NCBI RefSeq assembly: GCF_000494755.1
Contig: NC_022657.1
Coordinates: 7,780,001-7,844,000 of the forward strand
Direction: 5' to 3'
DNA from: Amorphoplanes friuliensis DSM 7358
Lineage (GTDB): Bacteria > Actinomycetota > Actinomycetes > Mycobacteriales > Micromonosporaceae
DNA: 64,000 nucleotides
The notes under the pieces were generated by a model, which saw nothing but the letters and a program-made list of their open reading frames with translations, was not told the origin of the DNA and did not search any database. The position numbers and the translations under genes are program-made. Below, in pieces: positions 15,539 to 24,157 of this stretch. Each line of letters opens with the position of its first letter. Positions within the stretch are counted from its first letter, which is position 1.

Positions 15539-16300
15539 TCACGGGGAGAGAGCTTCGTGGACCCAGCCTTCCACTTTCGACACCCAGTCGGTGGTTTCGG
15601 ATTCGGTGTGTTCTGCGCGGTGGCGCGCGTAGGTGTCGCTGCCGGCGGACAGCAGGCCGCCGCGCTTGTCGAATTCGAGGATTATTTCGGTGCCGGTGGG
15701 GTCGGCTACGAAGGTTACTTCGACTTCGTCGATGGTTTTGGTGAGTTCGGGTGGGGCTGCGAATTCGATTTCTTGGTAGAAGGGGTGTTCTTGGCGGACG
15801 CCGTAGATGCCGCCGTTTTCGAGGTGGGCGTGGCGGAGGCGGAAGCCCAGGTGGTCGAAGGCGGACAGGATTTTTTCCTGGACCGGGAGGGGGTGGATGG
15901 CTACCTCGTCGAGGTCGCCTTTGTCGACGGCTTTGGCGACCGACAGTTCGGTGCGGACGCCCATCGTCATGCCGGACAAGGGTTTGCCGGCCAGGTGGGT
16001 GATCGGGGTTTCCCAGGGGACGGACATCTGGAACGGGATGTCTTCGCGGGCGCCGGCGGGCAGGGTGAAGTGGCCGGCTACGGAGACGCGGTGGAATTCG
16101 ATGAGGGCGTCGCCGTCTTCGGCTTCGACGCGGGTGACGAGGCTCAGGACGATGTTGTCGATGACGACGTCGTATTCGCCGCCGGCGATGCGGACTTCGC
16201 CGGTGAGGGTGCCGCCGGGGTGGGTGGCGGGGTTGGGAAGGATCGTGTCGACGGTGGGGCCGCCCACCCCGAAGGCGCGCAGGACTCTCGCGAAGACCAC
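15539..16300 (-). CDS. Spo0M (SpoOM) family arrestin-like protein
   Basis: A 253-residue soluble protein with the SpoOM pattern: MVFARVLRAFGVGGPTVDTIL at the N-terminus, then PGGTLTGEVRIAGG and LPVQEKILSAFDHLGFRLRHAHLE in the middle. Spo0M has two arrestin-like beta-sandwich domains and influences sporulation and cell-division timing in Bacillus. The actinobacterial role is not settled. The gene follows the two CNNM-type genes in the same direction, 14 bp downstream of the second, suggesting cotranscription. Confidence 0.9.
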   Translation of the reverse strand: MVFARVLRAFGVGGPTVDTILPNPATHPGGTLTGEVRIAGGEYDVVIDNIVLSLVTRVEAEDGDALIEFHRVSVAGHFTLPAGAREDIPFQMSVPWETPITHLAGKPLSGMTMGVRTELSVAKAVDKGDLDEVAIHPLPVQEKILSAFDHLGFRLRHAHLENGGIYGVRQEHPFYQEIEFAAPPELTKTIDEVEVTFVADPTGTEIILEFDKRGGLLSAGSDTYARHRAEHTESETTDWVSKVEGWVHEALSP

Positions 16301-16314
16301 TTCTGGTTCACCTT

Positions 16315-17370
16315 TCAGCGCATGCGCCGGCCGACCGGCACGGGGTCAGTCTCGTCGTCGAATTCGCCGATGACCTGTTCGAGGAGATCTTCCAGGGCGA
16401 CGAAGCCGACGCGCTGATTGTTGCGGGTGACCATTGCCAGTTGTGCGCGGGCTGCGCGCATCTGGGTCACGGCGTCCGTCACCGTCACCGATGCGGTGAG
16501 GACGAACGGTGGGTCCATGAGGTCCGCGGCTGTTGCGTCGCGGCCTGCGGTCGTGACGCGGACGGCGTCGCGGACGTGGACGACGCCGAGGACGTCGCCG
16601 GTCTCCGAGACCACGGCCAGGCGGGAGCGGCCGCTCTGCAGGGACGCCGCCTCGATGTCGAGGGCGGGTGAGGCGGGGGTGACCGTGACCAGTTGGTCGT
16701 CGGGGATCAGGACGTCCGCGACCTTGGTCTCCTGGAGCTTGAGCATGCTGGTCAGCAGCTCGGTCTGCTCGGCGCCGATCAGGCCCTCGGCCCGGGAACG
16801 TTCCAGCAGGATGTTCATCTCCTGGGGACCGTGTGCCTGGGCCAACTGGTCCTGGGGGTGGACGCCGAACGGTTTCAGGGCGACGTTCGCCAGGGCGTTC
16901 AGGGCGACCAGGGCCGGGCGGACCATGCGGACAAAAGCGCGGAACGGCAGGGCCAGCAGGGTGGCCGAGCGCTCGGGGTCGGTGATGGCCCACGACTTGG
17001 GCATCATCTCGCCGATGACCAGGTGCAGGAACGTCACGACGATCAGGGCCAGCAGGAACGCGATGATGCCGCTCGGGACGTCGGGGAGGCCGATGCTGTG
17101 CAGGAGCGGGTGCACCAGGTGCTCGATGGCGGGCTCGGCGAGAGCGCCCAGGCCGAGTGAGCACAGGGTGATGCCGAGCTGGGCGCCGGCGAGCATCAGG
17201 GACAGCTCGCGGCTGCCGTCGAGGGCGGCGCGGGCGGCGCGGCTGCCCTCGGCGGCGGCGTGTTCGAGGCGGTAACGCTTGCTGGCGACCAGGGCGAACT
17301 CGGCGGCGACGAAGAAGCCGTTGCCGGCCAGCAGCAGGAGGGAGCAGATGACGGCCCAGGTTGTGCTCAT
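16315..17370 (-). CDS. CNNM/DUF21-CBS membrane protein (short form)
   Basis: The 351-residue protein has an N-terminal DUF21 (CNNM) transmembrane domain (about 1-200). It contains AGNGFFVAAEFALVASKRYRLE, LMLAGAQLGITLCSLGLGALAEP and VIGEMMPKSWAI. Two CBS modules follow (about 215-340). The CorC/HlyC-type C-terminal domain found in its neighbour is missing. CNNM proteins are tied to Mg/Co ion transport or resistance. The ATG overlaps the upstream gene's stop by 4 bp, and both are probably needed together. Confidence 0.88.
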   Translation of the reverse strand: MSTTWAVICSLLLLAGNGFFVAAEFALVASKRYRLEHAAAEGSRAARAALDGSRELSLMLAGAQLGITLCSLGLGALAEPAIEHLVHPLLHSIGLPDVPSGIIAFLLALIVVTFLHLVIGEMMPKSWAITDPERSATLLALPFRAFVRMVRPALVALNALANVALKPFGVHPQDQLAQAHGPQEMNILLERSRAEGLIGAEQTELLTSMLKLQETKVADVLIPDDQLVTVTPASPALDIEAASLQSGRSRLAVVSETGDVLGVVHVRDAVRVTTAGRDATAADLMDPPFVLTASVTVTDAVTQMRAARAQLAMVTRNNQRVGFVALEDLLEQVIGEFDDETDPVPVGRRMR

Positions 17371-18698
17371 CGGGAACCCTCCTCGAGAGCCGAGCCGGCG
17401 GCGACGGGCATCGTGAGGCGTACGGAATCAGGCACGTGCCGATCCACCGACAGCACCTCCAGCACGGCCCCCGACGGCAGCGAGACCGAGTCGCCGACCT
17501 GGGGCACCCGGCCGAGCTCGGACATCACCAGCCCGGAGACGGTGTCGTACTCGGGGTGTTCCGGCAGGTCAGCACCGGTCGCATCGGTGACCTCGTCGAT
17601 GCGCCAGCGGGCGGGGACGATCCACGAACCGTCCTCCTGGCGCGCCGGGGACGGCTCGGGCAGGTCGTCCTCGTCGCTGATCGGGCCGACGAGTTCCTCG
17701 GCGATGTCCTCGAGGGTGATGATGCCGGCGAAGCCGCCGTACTCGTCGACGACGCAGGCGAGCTGGCGGTGGTCGCCGCGCAGCCTGTCCAGCACGGCGG
17801 GCAGGCGCAGCGAGGCCGGTACGAAGAGGGCCGGGGCCATCAGCGTCTCGACCTGGACGTCGTGACGGTCGGCGGGCGGGACGGGCAGCACGTCCGCGAT
17901 GCCGACAACACCGACGATCTCGTCGACGCCGTTGCCCGCGCGGACCGGGAAGCGGGACCGGCCGGTGTCCAGGAGCTCGATGACCTGGGAGGCGGGGTCG
18001 GTCGCCTGGATCACGACCACGTCCACCCGCGGGATCATCACCTCGGAGGCCGTCCGGCGGCGGAAGTCGAGCCCCCGGTCGAGCAGCAGCGACAGCTCCG
18101 GGCCGAGATGACCCTCGGCCCGGGACTCGGCGATGATCTGCTCGAGGTCCTCCTCGGTCGCGCCCTCGGGGAGCTCCTCGATCGGCTCGATGCCGATGCG
18201 GCGCAGCAGACCCCCAGCCGCCTTGTCGAAAAGCTTGATGATGGGCCCGAAGACGGTGAGGTACATCAGGGTCGAGCGGCTCAGCGCCTTTGCCAGCGTC
18301 TCGGAGCGGGCGATCGCGAAGTTCTTGGGCGCCAGCTCGCCGAGGACCATCTGGACGACGGTCGCGATCAGCAGCGCCAGCACGATCGAGATCGGCATGC
18401 TGACACCGGACGGGAGGCCCGTCAGACCGAGCAGATCGGCCAGTCCCTCACCGAGGAACGGCTCCGCTACGTAACCGACGATCAGCGCGGTGACGGTGAT
18501 GCCGAGCTGCGCGCCCGACAGGACGAACGAGAGACGCTCGGTGACTTCGAGGGCTCGTTGCGCCGCCTTGTCGCCGCCCTCGGCCTCCTGCCGGAGGCGG
18601 CTGCGGTCGACCGCGACATAGCCGAATTCCTGGGCGACGAAGTAACCGGTCACCGCCGTGACCAGGATTACCAGCAGCAAACCGACCAGAATCAACAT
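17367..18698 (-). CDS. CNNM/DUF21-CBS-CorC_HlyC membrane protein
   Basis: The 443-residue protein has a DUF21 domain (about 1-200, GYFVAQEFGYVAVDRSRLRQ, SGAQLGITVTALIVGYVAEP, VLGELAPKNFAIARSE). It is followed by a CBS pair (about 215-345, SEVMIPRVDVVVI and VVDEYGGFAGIITLEDIAEELVG) and a transporter-associated CorC_HlyC domain at the C-terminus (about 355-440). This is the full-length form of a cation transport or efflux family. It forms a two-gene pair with the shorter paralogue downstream (4-bp ATGA overlap). The two could form a hetero-oligomer; this is inferred from the coupling. Confidence 0.9.
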   Translation of the reverse strand: MLILVGLLLVILVTAVTGYFVAQEFGYVAVDRSRLRQEAEGGDKAAQRALEVTERLSFVLSGAQLGITVTALIVGYVAEPFLGEGLADLLGLTGLPSGVSMPISIVLALLIATVVQMVLGELAPKNFAIARSETLAKALSRSTLMYLTVFGPIIKLFDKAAGGLLRRIGIEPIEELPEGATEEDLEQIIAESRAEGHLGPELSLLLDRGLDFRRRTASEVMIPRVDVVVIQATDPASQVIELLDTGRSRFPVRAGNGVDEIVGVVGIADVLPVPPADRHDVQVETLMAPALFVPASLRLPAVLDRLRGDHRQLACVVDEYGGFAGIITLEDIAEELVGPISDEDDLPEPSPARQEDGSWIVPARWRIDEVTDATGADLPEHPEYDTVSGLVMSELGRVPQVGDSVSLPSGAVLEVLSVDRHVPDSVRLTMPVAAGSALEEGSR

Positions 18699-18714
18699 GG
18701 CGGGTCCAGGAGAC

Positions 18715-18738
18715 GAAAAAGCCGGGCCGGGCCCGGCT
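18715..18738 (-). terminator. Intrinsic terminator, leftward
   Basis: AGCCGGGC and GCCCGGCT (8-bp stem, 3-nt loop) are followed on the minus strand by TTTTT (18719-18715). It ends leftward transcription coming from the aminopeptidase gene, just before the CNNM gene. Confidence 0.75.
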
Positions 18739-18805
18739 GAATACTGCCGATCATCGGAGAAAGATATCAGCGTTCACTGGACTCGCGCTGTGACCGGCCC
18801 GACCC

Positions 18806-18831
18806 GGGGGTACGGCCGGAGCCGTACCCCC
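18806..18831. terminator. Perfect 11-bp hairpin after the aminopeptidase gene
   Basis: GGGGGTACGGC and GCCGTACCCCC pair around a CGGA loop, 14 bp beyond the aminopeptidase stop. It has no T tract. Together with the hairpin at 18715-18738 it makes a double terminator. Confidence 0.65.
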
Positions 18832-18844
18832 GCCCGGCGGATGA

Positions 18845-20365
18845 TCAGCTCTGAGTGATCAGAACGTTGTCCACGGCCGCCTCGACCAGACTGGCCGTGC
18901 CGGTGTCCGCGGCCTCCACCTGGAGACGGACCGACTGCCCCGCGTACGCGGAGAGGTTGACGGTCGCGGTCTGCCAGGCCGCGGCCCGGTTGCTGGCCGC
19001 GCCGGCCTGGGTGAAGACCGTGGTGGTGGTCGTGCCGGAGATCACTCGGACCCGGAAGTAGTCGCCGCTGGTCGCGTTGTTGAGGTGCGACAGGTACCAG
19101 GAGAACGACAGGTTCAGGGTGCCGCTGGGCAGCGTGATCGCGGGTGACCGCACGGTGGTGGTGCCGGCGTCGACGTCGTTGGCACCGGCGCTCGCCCCGG
19201 CGGTGGCCCCGGTGACGAGGTCGTAGCTGCCGCTGACCGTGGTGCCGAGCTGGGTCGCGACGCCGGAACTGGTCGCGGCCGGGTCGCCGCGCTCGAAGCG
19301 GCCGGACGTGGCGGTGTCGGTCGCCCCGGCGTTGACGGTCCAGCCGGTCGCGGTCTCGAACGTGTCCGAGTACACGGTCTCACCGGTCGGCGGCGGCTCC
19401 GTGGTGCCGTCGGCGAGGGTCCAGACCGAGTACGCGATGGCATCGGAGTTCCGGTCCAGCGCCGTGTCGTTGATGTTCGAGATCGTGTCGCAGGCGGCGT
19501 GATAGCAGGGGTCGAACGCGCCGGTCGTACCGCCCCAGAGGCTGACCTGGGCGGACGTCTTGCGGCCCTCGGCACCGGTGAAGATGCCACCGGCGGGGAT
19601 GCCCGCGGCGATGAACGGGCCGTAGTCGCTGCGCCCGTCGAAGTCGGTGCCGCGGGTCGGCACGCTGATCGAGGAGAAGTACGCCTCCAGCGTGTCCTCG
19701 ATCTCGGCGGAGCCCGCGGGGCCGGGGCCCGAGCCGGTGCCGTCGGAGTTGTCGCCGTCGTAGAGGAAGTACCCCGGGTTGGGCGACCCGACCATGTCGA
19801 AGTTGAGGTAGCCGCCGATGTTCGCCTTCTGCGCCGAGGTGAGCGAGTTCACGTACGCGGTCGAACCACGCAGGCCGAGCTCCTCGGCACCCCACCAGCC
19901 GAACCGCAGGTGCCGCTGCGGCTGGAAGTTGGACCGGGCGACCTGCAGGGCGACCTCGAGGTTGGCGGCCGAGCCGGAACCGTTGTCGTTGATGCCCGGA
20001 CCGGTGGTGACGCTGTCCAGGTGCGCGCCGATCATCAGGGTGTCCGTGGTGTCGCCACCCGGCCAGTCCGCGATCAGGTTGTACCCGGTGGCACCGCCGT
20101 AGGTGAACGACTGCTGCTGCGTGGTGAAGCCGGCCGCGTCGAGCAGGCCCTTCACGTAGGTGACGGAGGCGAGATAGCCGGGCCGTCCGTGTGCGCGGTT
20201 GCCGCCGTTCGCCGTGGCGATCGACTGGAGCTGCGACAGGTGGGCCTTCACGTTCGCGACCGGGATGTTGGGCGGGGCCAGTGCGACGGTCGGGGCGGCC
20301 TGGGCCGGGACGGCAAACAGGGCGGCGACCAGGGTCGTCGCACCTATGAAGGGAACTGCTCTCAC
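18845..20365 (-). CDS. Secreted M28 zinc aminopeptidase with C-terminal beta domain
   Basis: The 506-residue protein has a signal peptide (about 1-23, ending AQA). The M28 domain (about 35-320) resembles the Streptomyces griseus leucine aminopeptidase. The two-zinc ligands are visible: His115 (AHLDS), Asp127 (GINDNGSG), Glu161/162 (WGAEELG), Asp190 (NFDMVGS) and His289 (CYHAACDT). A Thr/Pro linker (about 325-335) leads to a C-terminal jelly-roll domain (about 336-506) of the kind found on secreted hydrolases. It probably removes N-terminal residues from peptides outside the cell. It is monocistronic, with strong hairpins downstream. Confidence 0.93.
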   Translation of the reverse strand: MRAVPFIGATTLVAALFAVPAQAAPTVALAPPNIPVANVKAHLSQLQSIATANGGNRAHGRPGYLASVTYVKGLLDAAGFTTQQQSFTYGGATGYNLIADWPGGDTTDTLMIGAHLDSVTTGPGINDNGSGSAANLEVALQVARSNFQPQRHLRFGWWGAEELGLRGSTAYVNSLTSAQKANIGGYLNFDMVGSPNPGYFLYDGDNSDGTGSGPGPAGSAEIEDTLEAYFSSISVPTRGTDFDGRSDYGPFIAAGIPAGGIFTGAEGRKTSAQVSLWGGTTGAFDPCYHAACDTISNINDTALDRNSDAIAYSVWTLADGTTEPPPTGETVYSDTFETATGWTVNAGATDTATSGRFERGDPAATSSGVATQLGTTVSGSYDLVTGATAGASAGANDVDAGTTTVRSPAITLPSGTLNLSFSWYLSHLNNATSGDYFRVRVISGTTTTTVFTQAGAASNRAAAWQTATVNLSAYAGQSVRLQVEAADTGTASLVEAAVDNVLITQS

Positions 20366-20474
20366 GGGGGTCCTCCGCGGTGCTCGGGGGGAGCCGTCGC
20401 CGAGGGTGTGGCGACAGCCACGCCGAGCATTGCAGAGAGAACCGTCTATGGACTCATATCGCTTGAGCCATATC

Positions 20475-22229
20475 TCAGTTGTCGGTGTAGAAGGTGCTCT
20501 GGATCATGCCCCATTTTTCGAAATTGCCCGGCCAGTCCAGCTCGCGGGTCATCAGACCGATCGCGTACGCCTTGCCGTCGTTCGCCGCCCGCCAGCGGGT
20601 CATCGCGTGCATCTGCTCGCCGGCGCGGCCGTCGTACGTGTACTCCCAGTCGGCCGCCCGGGCCAGGCCGGGCACCCGGTCGATCCGCAACTGGTCGTAC
20701 CCCTGCAGCTCACCGGCGGCACGCAGCCGGCTGACCTCCTTGCGGCAGGCCTGCACCGGGTCGCCCTGAGGGCTGCGGGCCGGGTCGATGCTGAGGATCC
20801 GGATGTTGCTCGGGTCACGGAAACAGATCGTGGTGCCGATGGTCTCGTAGGTCCAGCCGTCCGGAACAGCGATGTGGAAACCGGACGGATCGGCGTAATA
20901 GGACCAGCCCTCGAAGAGCGCCCATCCGCCGCGGAGCTTCTCCGCGCCGGGCACCGGTGTGAGCGGAAGGCCCGGGCGGGCAGGGCTCTCGCAGTTGACC
21001 GGGCTGAACCCGCCCATGCTGCCGCCGCTTCCCGAGGACGTCACGACGCCCGGTGTGGGACCCAGGGCAACTCCGGGCTGTGCCTGCGCCTTGTCCTGGT
21101 CACCGCGCAACGCCAGACCGGCGGCGACACCACCACCGGCCAGCAGGATCAACGCGACAAAACCGGCGACAATCAGGCGGCGGCGCGAGCGCTTCCTCCT
21201 CGGCGGCGCCGACACCAGGGGCGCGCTCGGATGCGTCTCCTTCGGCTCCTCGGTGGGCGGCGCGGGCGGATAGACCACACCCGGCAGGGCCGCGGCCAGC
21301 GCCGCTCCCATCCCACCCCCGCCGGCCTCGGCCTTGGCCTCGACCGGCTCGTCCTCCGGCGCCCTGCGCTGAGACGGTACGACCGCACGGGCCTTGGGCA
21401 GCACCAGCCCCGCCTCCGCCACGACCGTGCGCAGCTGCTCCTCGACCTGGTCAGCCGTCAGTCGTTCGGTGGGCTGCCGGCGCAACAGCCCCATCAGCAC
21501 AGGCGCGAGCGGACCGGCCTTCACGGGCTGGTCCGGCTCGTCCGTGGCCAGCGCCATCAGCGTCGCCATGGCGCTGTCCCGCGCGAACGGCGAACGGCCC
21601 TCGACCGCGGCGTACAGGGTGGCGCCGAAGGACCACAGGTCGGACTCCACCGTGGACGCACCGTCGCGGGCGCGCTCGGGTGAGACGTACTGCGGGGAGC
21701 CGACCACCAGGCCGGGACCGGTCACCGAGCCGTCGTCGACAAATGTGGCCAGACCGAAGTCGGTGAGCACCACCCGGCCGTCATGACCGATAAGTACGTT
21801 GTGGGGCTTGACGTCACGGTGCAGCACACCCGCCCGGTGCGCGGCGGTGATCGCCTCCAGCACGTCGAGGCCGATCCGGGCCGCGGCACCCGGCTCGAAC
21901 GGGCCGTCCTCACCGATGACCTGGTGCAACGAGCGCGAGGGCACGTACTCCATGACGATCCACGGAAGGTCCTCGGCGTGCACGACGTCGTAGATGCGGA
22001 CCACGTGCGGATGGTTGAGACGGGCGGCGCTGCGGGCCTCGCGCAGGGTGCGCGTGCGCAGCCGGGCCTTCTCCTCGTCGGTCATCCACTCCGGCGGGAC
22101 GAACTCCTTGACCGCGACGTCACGGTCGAGCATCTCGTCACGGGAGAGCCAGACCCGGCCCATGCCTCCGGAGCCGACCGGCTCGAGGAGACGATACCGA
22201 CCGGCGATGAGCATGCGCCTGACCGCCAT
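20475..22229 (-). CDS. Receptor-type Ser/Thr protein kinase (PknB-like)
   Basis: The 584-residue protein has a kinase domain at about 11-272. Key motifs are the Gly-rich loop VGSGGMGRV (18-26), VAVK with catalytic Lys41, HRDVKPHN (137-144), DFG (157-159) and SPERARDG. A Pro/Ala-rich juxtamembrane stretch (about 280-345) ends in RRKRSRRR. One membrane helix follows (about 352-374) and then an extracellular domain of about 200 residues with three cysteines. No PASTA repeats are present, so it is not the canonical PknB; the outer domain could sense an unknown signal. No cognate phosphatase is adjacent. Confidence 0.92.
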   Translation of the reverse strand: MAVRRMLIAGRYRLLEPVGSGGMGRVWLSRDEMLDRDVAVKEFVPPEWMTDEEKARLRTRTLREARSAARLNHPHVVRIYDVVHAEDLPWIVMEYVPSRSLHQVIGEDGPFEPGAAARIGLDVLEAITAAHRAGVLHRDVKPHNVLIGHDGRVVLTDFGLATFVDDGSVTGPGLVVGSPQYVSPERARDGASTVESDLWSFGATLYAAVEGRSPFARDSAMATLMALATDEPDQPVKAGPLAPVLMGLLRRQPTERLTADQVEEQLRTVVAEAGLVLPKARAVVPSQRRAPEDEPVEAKAEAGGGGMGAALAAALPGVVYPPAPPTEEPKETHPSAPLVSAPPRRKRSRRRLIVAGFVALILLAGGGVAAGLALRGDQDKAQAQPGVALGPTPGVVTSSGSGGSMGGFSPVNCESPARPGLPLTPVPGAEKLRGGWALFEGWSYYADPSGFHIAVPDGWTYETIGTTICFRDPSNIRILSIDPARSPQGDPVQACRKEVSRLRAAGELQGYDQLRIDRVPGLARAADWEYTYDGRAGEQMHAMTRWRAANDGKAYAIGLMTRELDWPGNFEKWGMIQSTFYTDN

Positions 22230-22292
22230 CAGCCTCCACCCGTCGCTTTCCTGACCAGGATAGTCATCGCCGGCGGACCGGGGGAACGCCGA

Positions 22293-23021
22293 TCACCCGG
22301 CCACCGCGTAGACCACGAGGTTGTCCTTGTACGACCGCAGGCTCTGATCAAAAACCCCGCCGCACGTGATCAGTCGCAGCTGGCGGTCGGGAGTGGGGCC
22401 GTAGACCTTGCCGGTGGGGAACGCTTTTTTCGGGTACCAGGCCGTCGAGGTCACCGTGAACGTCACCGTCCGGGCGCCCCGGGTCACCTCGATCTTGTCG
22501 CCGGCCTCGATCTCGCGGAGGCGGTAGAAGACGGCGGGCCCCTGCTTCGAATCGACGTGACCAGCCAGAACGGCCGGTCCGATGTCGCCGGGTGCGGTGC
22601 CGTCCGCGTACCAGCCGGCCTGGTTGTTGGTCTTGGGCGGTTGCAACTCGCCGTCGGTACCGAGGTGCAGGGTCTCCAGGCTCGTATCGACACCGATCGC
22701 TTTGACCTGGAGCCGGGTCGGTGGGCCGCCGAGCTCCGGTGCAGCCGTGTGGAACGGGTTGGGCAGACCTTCCATGTCCTCCGACGGCTGGACGGCGGCC
22801 GGGCTCGCGGACCCGCTCCAGCGACCGAGATCACCCGAACCCCGCGGCTCGCGGACCATCAGATAACCCGTGGCCACCACGAACGCCACCAGCAGTGACA
22901 CCACGATCGGCAGAGCGGCACGTAGCGCCTTGCGGCGCGTTCCGGTCTCGGGCTCGGGGACATCGTCGGGCACGGCTGCCGGATCCTTCTCAGCCGTGCC
23001 CTCAGAGGCATAAACCGTCAT
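22293..23021 (-). CDS. Sortase (class E/F-like transpeptidase)
   Basis: The 242-residue protein has a cytoplasmic N-terminus, one membrane helix (about 36-54), then a sortase beta-barrel. Catalytic residues are His155 (LAGHVDS), Cys220 (LRLITCGG) and Arg229 (SLRSYKDNLVVYA). Sortases cleave a C-terminal LPXTG-like motif and attach the protein to the cell wall. The start is ATG 23021, 11 bp after the DUF4397 gene, so the two form an operon. The compact actinobacterial form next to DUF4397 resembles class F. Candidate substrates are the DUF4397 neighbour and the LPVTG protein at the start of the window; neither is proved. Confidence 0.9.
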   Translation of the reverse strand: MTVYASEGTAEKDPAAVPDDVPEPETGTRRKALRAALPIVVSLLVAFVVATGYLMVREPRGSGDLGRWSGSASPAAVQPSEDMEGLPNPFHTAAPELGGPPTRLQVKAIGVDTSLETLHLGTDGELQPPKTNNQAGWYADGTAPGDIGPAVLAGHVDSKQGPAVFYRLREIEAGDKIEVTRGARTVTFTVTSTAWYPKKAFPTGKVYGPTPDRQLRLITCGGVFDQSLRSYKDNLVVYAVAG

Positions 23022-23032
23022 TTGGTACGCCG

Positions 23033-23887
23033 TCAGGAGACGCGGGGGCGGCGCCTGATCGCGACGAGCACCCCACCGGTCAGCACGGCGGCGAGACCCG
23101 CGAGGCCCAGCGCCATCGGCAGCTGGGAGTGCGGCTGGCTGCCACCCACACCGGTGGCCACGCCGCCCTGCGGCACGGTGCCCTGACGTGCGGCATCGAT
23201 GTGCAGCTCCGGCTTGAGACCGCCGTTCTTGTCGTCGAGAACCAGCAGCGAGTAGACGTTCCCGGCACCGAGCGTGCACGGCAGGTCACTGGTCTGACCG
23301 CCGCCGCTCGGCTTCACCCGGACGGTCCACTTGCCCGGGTTGACCTCGCGGTACGTCGTGGTCGTCGCGAACTGGACGCCGTCGGCGATCGACTTGCCGT
23401 TCGCGCCGCCGACGTCGAGCACGGGCGCCTTCACCGACGCCTGGATGATGCGGATCTTGGAGTCGCCGGCATCGGGCAGCTTGAGGTCGTCCTTGAGGAC
23501 ACGCAGCCCGAGATCGGCATAACGACCGACACCCGCAACCGTGTACGCCGCACCCTTGTCGACCGTGACCTGAGTGGTCAGCACGGGCGGAGTGCTCGCG
23601 GCGGCACCGGTCTTGCGCATCGCCACCGAGTAGGTCCCGGTGGGTAGACGGAGATAGTCGGACAGAGCGCCATAGGCGACGCCGTCAAACTTCTGGTCCT
23701 TCATGGCGCCCGAGTCGGACTTCAGGTAAACGTCGACGGCGGGCGTATCCGGCGAAAGGTGTGCGAGACGGACGTAGCCGTCACCGGCCGCCTGAGCCGG
23801 TGTCGCGGAGAGGACGACGGTGGCGAGTGCAGCCACGGCTGCCGCAGCGCTACCGAGGCGCCGTACGGGGGAAACGCGATCGGACAC
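23033..23887 (-). CDS. Secreted, membrane-anchored DUF4397 protein
   Basis: The start is GTG 23887, with AGGAGG five bases upstream, giving 284 residues. There is a signal peptide (about 1-35, ending TPAQAAG) and then a DUF4397 domain beginning YVRLAHLSPDTPAVDVYL with GALSDYLRLPTGTYSVAM, followed by a second similar beta repeat. A C-terminal hydrophobic helix is followed by RRRPR. The C-terminal region looks like a sorting signal, but the expected LPXTG is degenerate (QLPMALG). The gene directly precedes the sortase, a common actinobacterial pairing. Function unknown; likely a cell-envelope protein. Confidence 0.85.
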   Translation of the reverse strand: MSDRVSPVRRLGSAAAAVAALATVVLSATPAQAAGDGYVRLAHLSPDTPAVDVYLKSDSGAMKDQKFDGVAYGALSDYLRLPTGTYSVAMRKTGAAASTPPVLTTQVTVDKGAAYTVAGVGRYADLGLRVLKDDLKLPDAGDSKIRIIQASVKAPVLDVGGANGKSIADGVQFATTTTYREVNPGKWTVRVKPSGGGQTSDLPCTLGAGNVYSLLVLDDKNGGLKPELHIDAARQGTVPQGGVATGVGGSQPHSQLPMALGLAGLAAVLTGGVLVAIRRRPRVS

Positions 23888-24157
23888 GGTGCCTCCTGTT
23901 CGTGGGGCCTCTACGGCATCGTCGGTGGCGGCCATCGATGCGTACTCTGTGCGTTCATCAATGTGCCGCACGTCACCAGACCGCACCATGGTCCTTCCGG
24001 TCAAGCGAAAGCGCTGGGTGAGTGCCCATCCTGTGCTCCAACGTCTGATTGATGCCCATCCAGATGGTGGGTCTTACCGGTGGTTCGGAGCCATCACTCG
24101 GATGGATGTTTCCGAAGGCCACGAGTTTCTGTCGGACCCCGGGGGCACCATGGACTC

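Noticed and set aside
15397..15744. Plus-strand frame before spo0M
   Set aside because: Mostly antisense to spo0M and otherwise Arg-rich low complexity.
24080..24157. Earlier start for Lhr at 24080
   Set aside because: The extra residues are not family-like, and GTG 24158 gives the expected length and N-terminus.
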